NCBI GenBank assembly: GCA_016744655.1
Contig: JADGDY010000042.1
Coordinates: 1-32,633 of the forward strand
DNA from: Bacteroidales bacterium
Lineage (GTDB): Bacteria; Bacteroidota; Bacteroidia; Bacteroidales; UBA12170
Length of the DNA: 32,633 bases
Reading direction: 5' to 3'
The first letter of the stretch is position 1, and each line of letters opens with the position of its first letter. Shown here piece after piece: positions 32,001-32,633 of the stretch. A program made the position numbers and the translations under genes. Under the pieces are notes generated by a model. The model searched no databases and was not told the origin of the DNA. It saw only the letters and a list, made by a program, of their open reading frames with translations.

Positions 32001-32405
32001 TCAGATAATTGGCATTCTGCTGCTAGTTCTGTAAATTATGGTACACCTGCTTATCAGAATTCTCAGTTTCTAGAAGAAGGTAGCAGCCAATCGGCCTTTA
32101 AGCTTACACCGGAAGTATTCTCTCCAGATAATGACGGATATGAGGATGTCCTACAGATAAATTATCGCATGAAAGAAGCGGGGTTCCAATTAAATTTAAT
32201 CGTTTATGATGCACGAGGAAGACAAGTAAATCGTCTGGTGAAAAATGAGCTTTTAGGAACCGAAGGAAACTTTTATTGGAATGGTGAAGACGAGAATGGA
32301 GAAAAAGCAAGTATGGGAATTTATATTTTGCTCTTTGAATATTTCGATTTAGAAGGAAATGTAAACTCAGAGAAACTATCTACTGTATTAGGTGGGAAGC
32401 TTTAA
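29019..32405 (+). CDS. Large secreted protein with three Ig-like/lamin-tail modules and FlgD-like C-terminus
   Basis: This 1128-residue protein begins with a signal peptide (MKKHLILFAYLLFPYLVLAQ) and a lectin-like beta-sandwich (about 20-215). Three modules of about 263 residues follow, each an SbsA-type Ig-like domain (starting near 220, 482 and 746) and a lamin-tail domain (starting near 320, 583 and 849). The first two lamin-tail domains are very alike: INEIMADPTPE/HEIMADPEPV, EYLE(I/L)YN, LQGW/LSGW, FSLTNGG and DDWYQD/DDWYED. The C-terminus (about 1027-1128), EVFSPDNDGYEDVLQI...GIYILLFEYFD, is an FlgD-Ig or CHU_C-like domain of the kind used in T9SS export. No catalytic domain is seen. 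Chosen start: ATG at 29019, which begins the signal peptide. Confidence 0.9.
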   Translation: MKKHLILFAYLLFPYLVLAQISESFEDGDFTQNPQWLGDEAQFIVNDDFQLQLSNEGLSDTSYLVTSNSFIDSTSWEFSIKLSFSPSSNNNARVYLVSDQQDLSTPLNGYFLQFGESLSDDAIELFRQNGTEITSICRGTEGSVASSFQAKIKVIHKDNGDWIVYSDFNTTGQFQLECQGNDNSISSTAYFGYFCKYTSSNSTKFYLDNIEVKYMEVDIEKPEVEAVVLESSKDLKVSFNEMVTEETALSLSNYSVDQIVGNPILAELNEAKTEVLLQFENDFAVDQEYQITIENVEDLSGNIMDPTVESFARIEISPFDVVINEIMADPTPEIQLPNAEYLEIYNRTSTVIALQGWKMEIGGTLKDFPEAYIPANSYLIICKESNIPLLSGYGECVGFSSFSLTNGGQLLRLLSPSDMVVHEVEYTDDWYQDPNKDDGGWSLEQINPSDFCSQAINWRAAEDARGGSPGELNSIYDDTPAFPQVSNLEVVDNPLLLLSFNQEMDLQDILRKSNYSVQPGDNPIQQVIAKDTSTSVYLIFQDPFEIGENYQLIIDGDIKNCAGQSMETPSEIDFMIPKNAIEGDIVIHEIMADPEPVFGLPPYEYLELYNTSNAPIDLSGWTLQTGSTIKTFESYLLNPQSFLIICESDAVASFSEYGDTYAMSSFSLTNGGAQIVLRNLGGGIIHQIEYDDDWYEDDDKADGGWSLEAIDPLEYCVEKPNWSESIDEKGGSPGSINSVDGTMGETEPLRIQRIELISETNIRVYFSEKMDSISLSQTQNYFIDENIGNPIECAIEGPKYNSVVLTLAEELSNTIVYTLEIEDGLLECNGSSAGGLFLSFAVPDEIEKGDIVFNEILFDAAIDDGEYVELVNVSDKILETSGLSISRIKINQYDTTWYTADLESALLFPNDYIAYAESPSQVLRVYYSEQPEQILQLSDLPDFPSTEGHVLLHLTSSTDSIIDELQYTDGMHHSLLKETKGVSLEKISLLGGNVSDNWHSAASSVNYGTPAYQNSQFLEEGSSQSAFKLTPEVFSPDNDGYEDVLQINYRMKEAGFQLNLIVYDARGRQVNRLVKNELLGTEGNFYWNGEDENGEKASMGIYILLFEYFDLEGNVNSEKLSTVLGGKL

Positions 32406-32484
32406 TTAGTTTTTTGGTTAGATATTTTTGAGTATACTAAAATACTGTATTGGTTTTCATAAGGCATTACCATTTTAAAACCAT

Positions 32485-32568
32485 ATTGATTGATATAAAT
32501 CGTTTCTATTTCTCTTACTTTTCAAAAGAAACTATTATACCAAATATATTTCCAATTGATTGATATAA
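32485..32568. repeat. Two direct copies of ATTGATTGATATAA, 70 bp apart
   Basis: The 14-bp sequence occurs at 32485-32498 and 32555-32568, upstream of a start codon at 32585. It could be a binding site for a regulator or part of the end of a mobile element cut by the window edge. The remainder of 32406-32584 shows no gene. Confidence 0.5.
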
Positions 32569-32584
32569 TTTGTATCTTTACGGT

Positions 32585-32633
32585 ATGCCAAAACGAATAG
32601 AAATAGAGATAAAAGAAGACCTTAATTATTTGA
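32585..32633 (+). CDS. Start of an unidentified gene, cut by the window edge
   Basis: An ATG opens a frame reading MPKRIEIEIKEDLNYL and running off the end (16 codons seen). TATCTTTA (32573-32580), close to TAnnTTTG, lies 4 nt upstream and would give a nearly leaderless message. The short sequence resembles the beginning of some IS630-type transposases, but this is too little to call. Confidence 0.4.
   Translation, partial: MPKRIEIEIKEDLNYL

Overview
The window looks like a chromosomal segment of a low-GC, anaerobic or fermentative member of the Bacteroidota, probably Bacteroidales/Marinilabiliales-like. The evidence is type IX secretion C-terminal domains, a PorT-like outer-membrane barrel, an AsmA-family protein with a long charged tail, many TAnnTTTG-type -7 promoter elements close to start codons, an almost complete lack of Shine-Dalgarno sites, and an NAD-linked [FeFe]-hydrogenase operon. 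I see no rRNA, tRNA, CRISPR array, prophage or complete insertion sequence.

Layout. 1-316: a 10-bp minisatellite and low-complexity DNA, then dinB (DNA polymerase IV). 1676-3189: an ABC ATPase of the MacB/LolD type and a MarC-family membrane protein, both on the minus strand. 3326-5830: trhO (tRNA U34 hydroxylase) and an exported C1-family peptidase on the plus strand. 5831-6142: a cluster of palindromes between convergent genes. 6143-9961: a large AsmA-like protein and a PolB-type 3'-5' exonuclease. 9962-10357: degenerate repeat DNA. 10358-12949: a compact M16 protease / O-methyltransferase / rsmI operon. 13043-13240: a small PspC protein with a clear terminator. 13574-17190: the hydrogenase operon (NuoE-like, short NuoF-like, HydA). 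Its Bacteroidota-type promoter overlaps a near-perfect Rex-type palindrome and it ends in a textbook terminator. 17294-21087: a secreted protein with an exosortase-like C-terminus, then lnt overlapping a leucine-rich-repeat protein. 21200-22138: a SLOG domain fused to an O6-alkylguanine-DNA alkyltransferase domain, preceded by a MITE-like element that appears to supply its promoter. 22154-23683: three inverted-repeat elements around an outer-membrane barrel gene. 23722-25399: a LOG phosphoribohydrolase / P-loop kinase / dCMP deaminase operon. 25503-32405: a T9SS cargo protein, asd-ribF, and a 1128-residue protein with three Ig-plus-lamin-tail modules. The right edge cuts an unidentified gene.

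How the genes fit together. The hydrogenase would let the cell dispose of NADH as H2 or oxidise H2 to NADH, and the Rex-like site would tie its expression to the NADH/NAD+ ratio. TrhO and the TrmR-like methyltransferase could act in sequence on wobble uridine, although they are 7 kb apart. Lnt, AsmA, the PorT-like barrel and the T9SS cargo belong to the cell envelope. The most unusual items are the SLOG-alkyltransferase fusion, whose alkyltransferase domain lacks the arginine finger, the mobile-element-borne promoter in front of it, the split LOG/kinase/deaminase nucleotide module, and the Rex-like operator on a hydrogenase operon with a stripped-down HydB. All functional statements come from reading motifs by eye; no database search was run.
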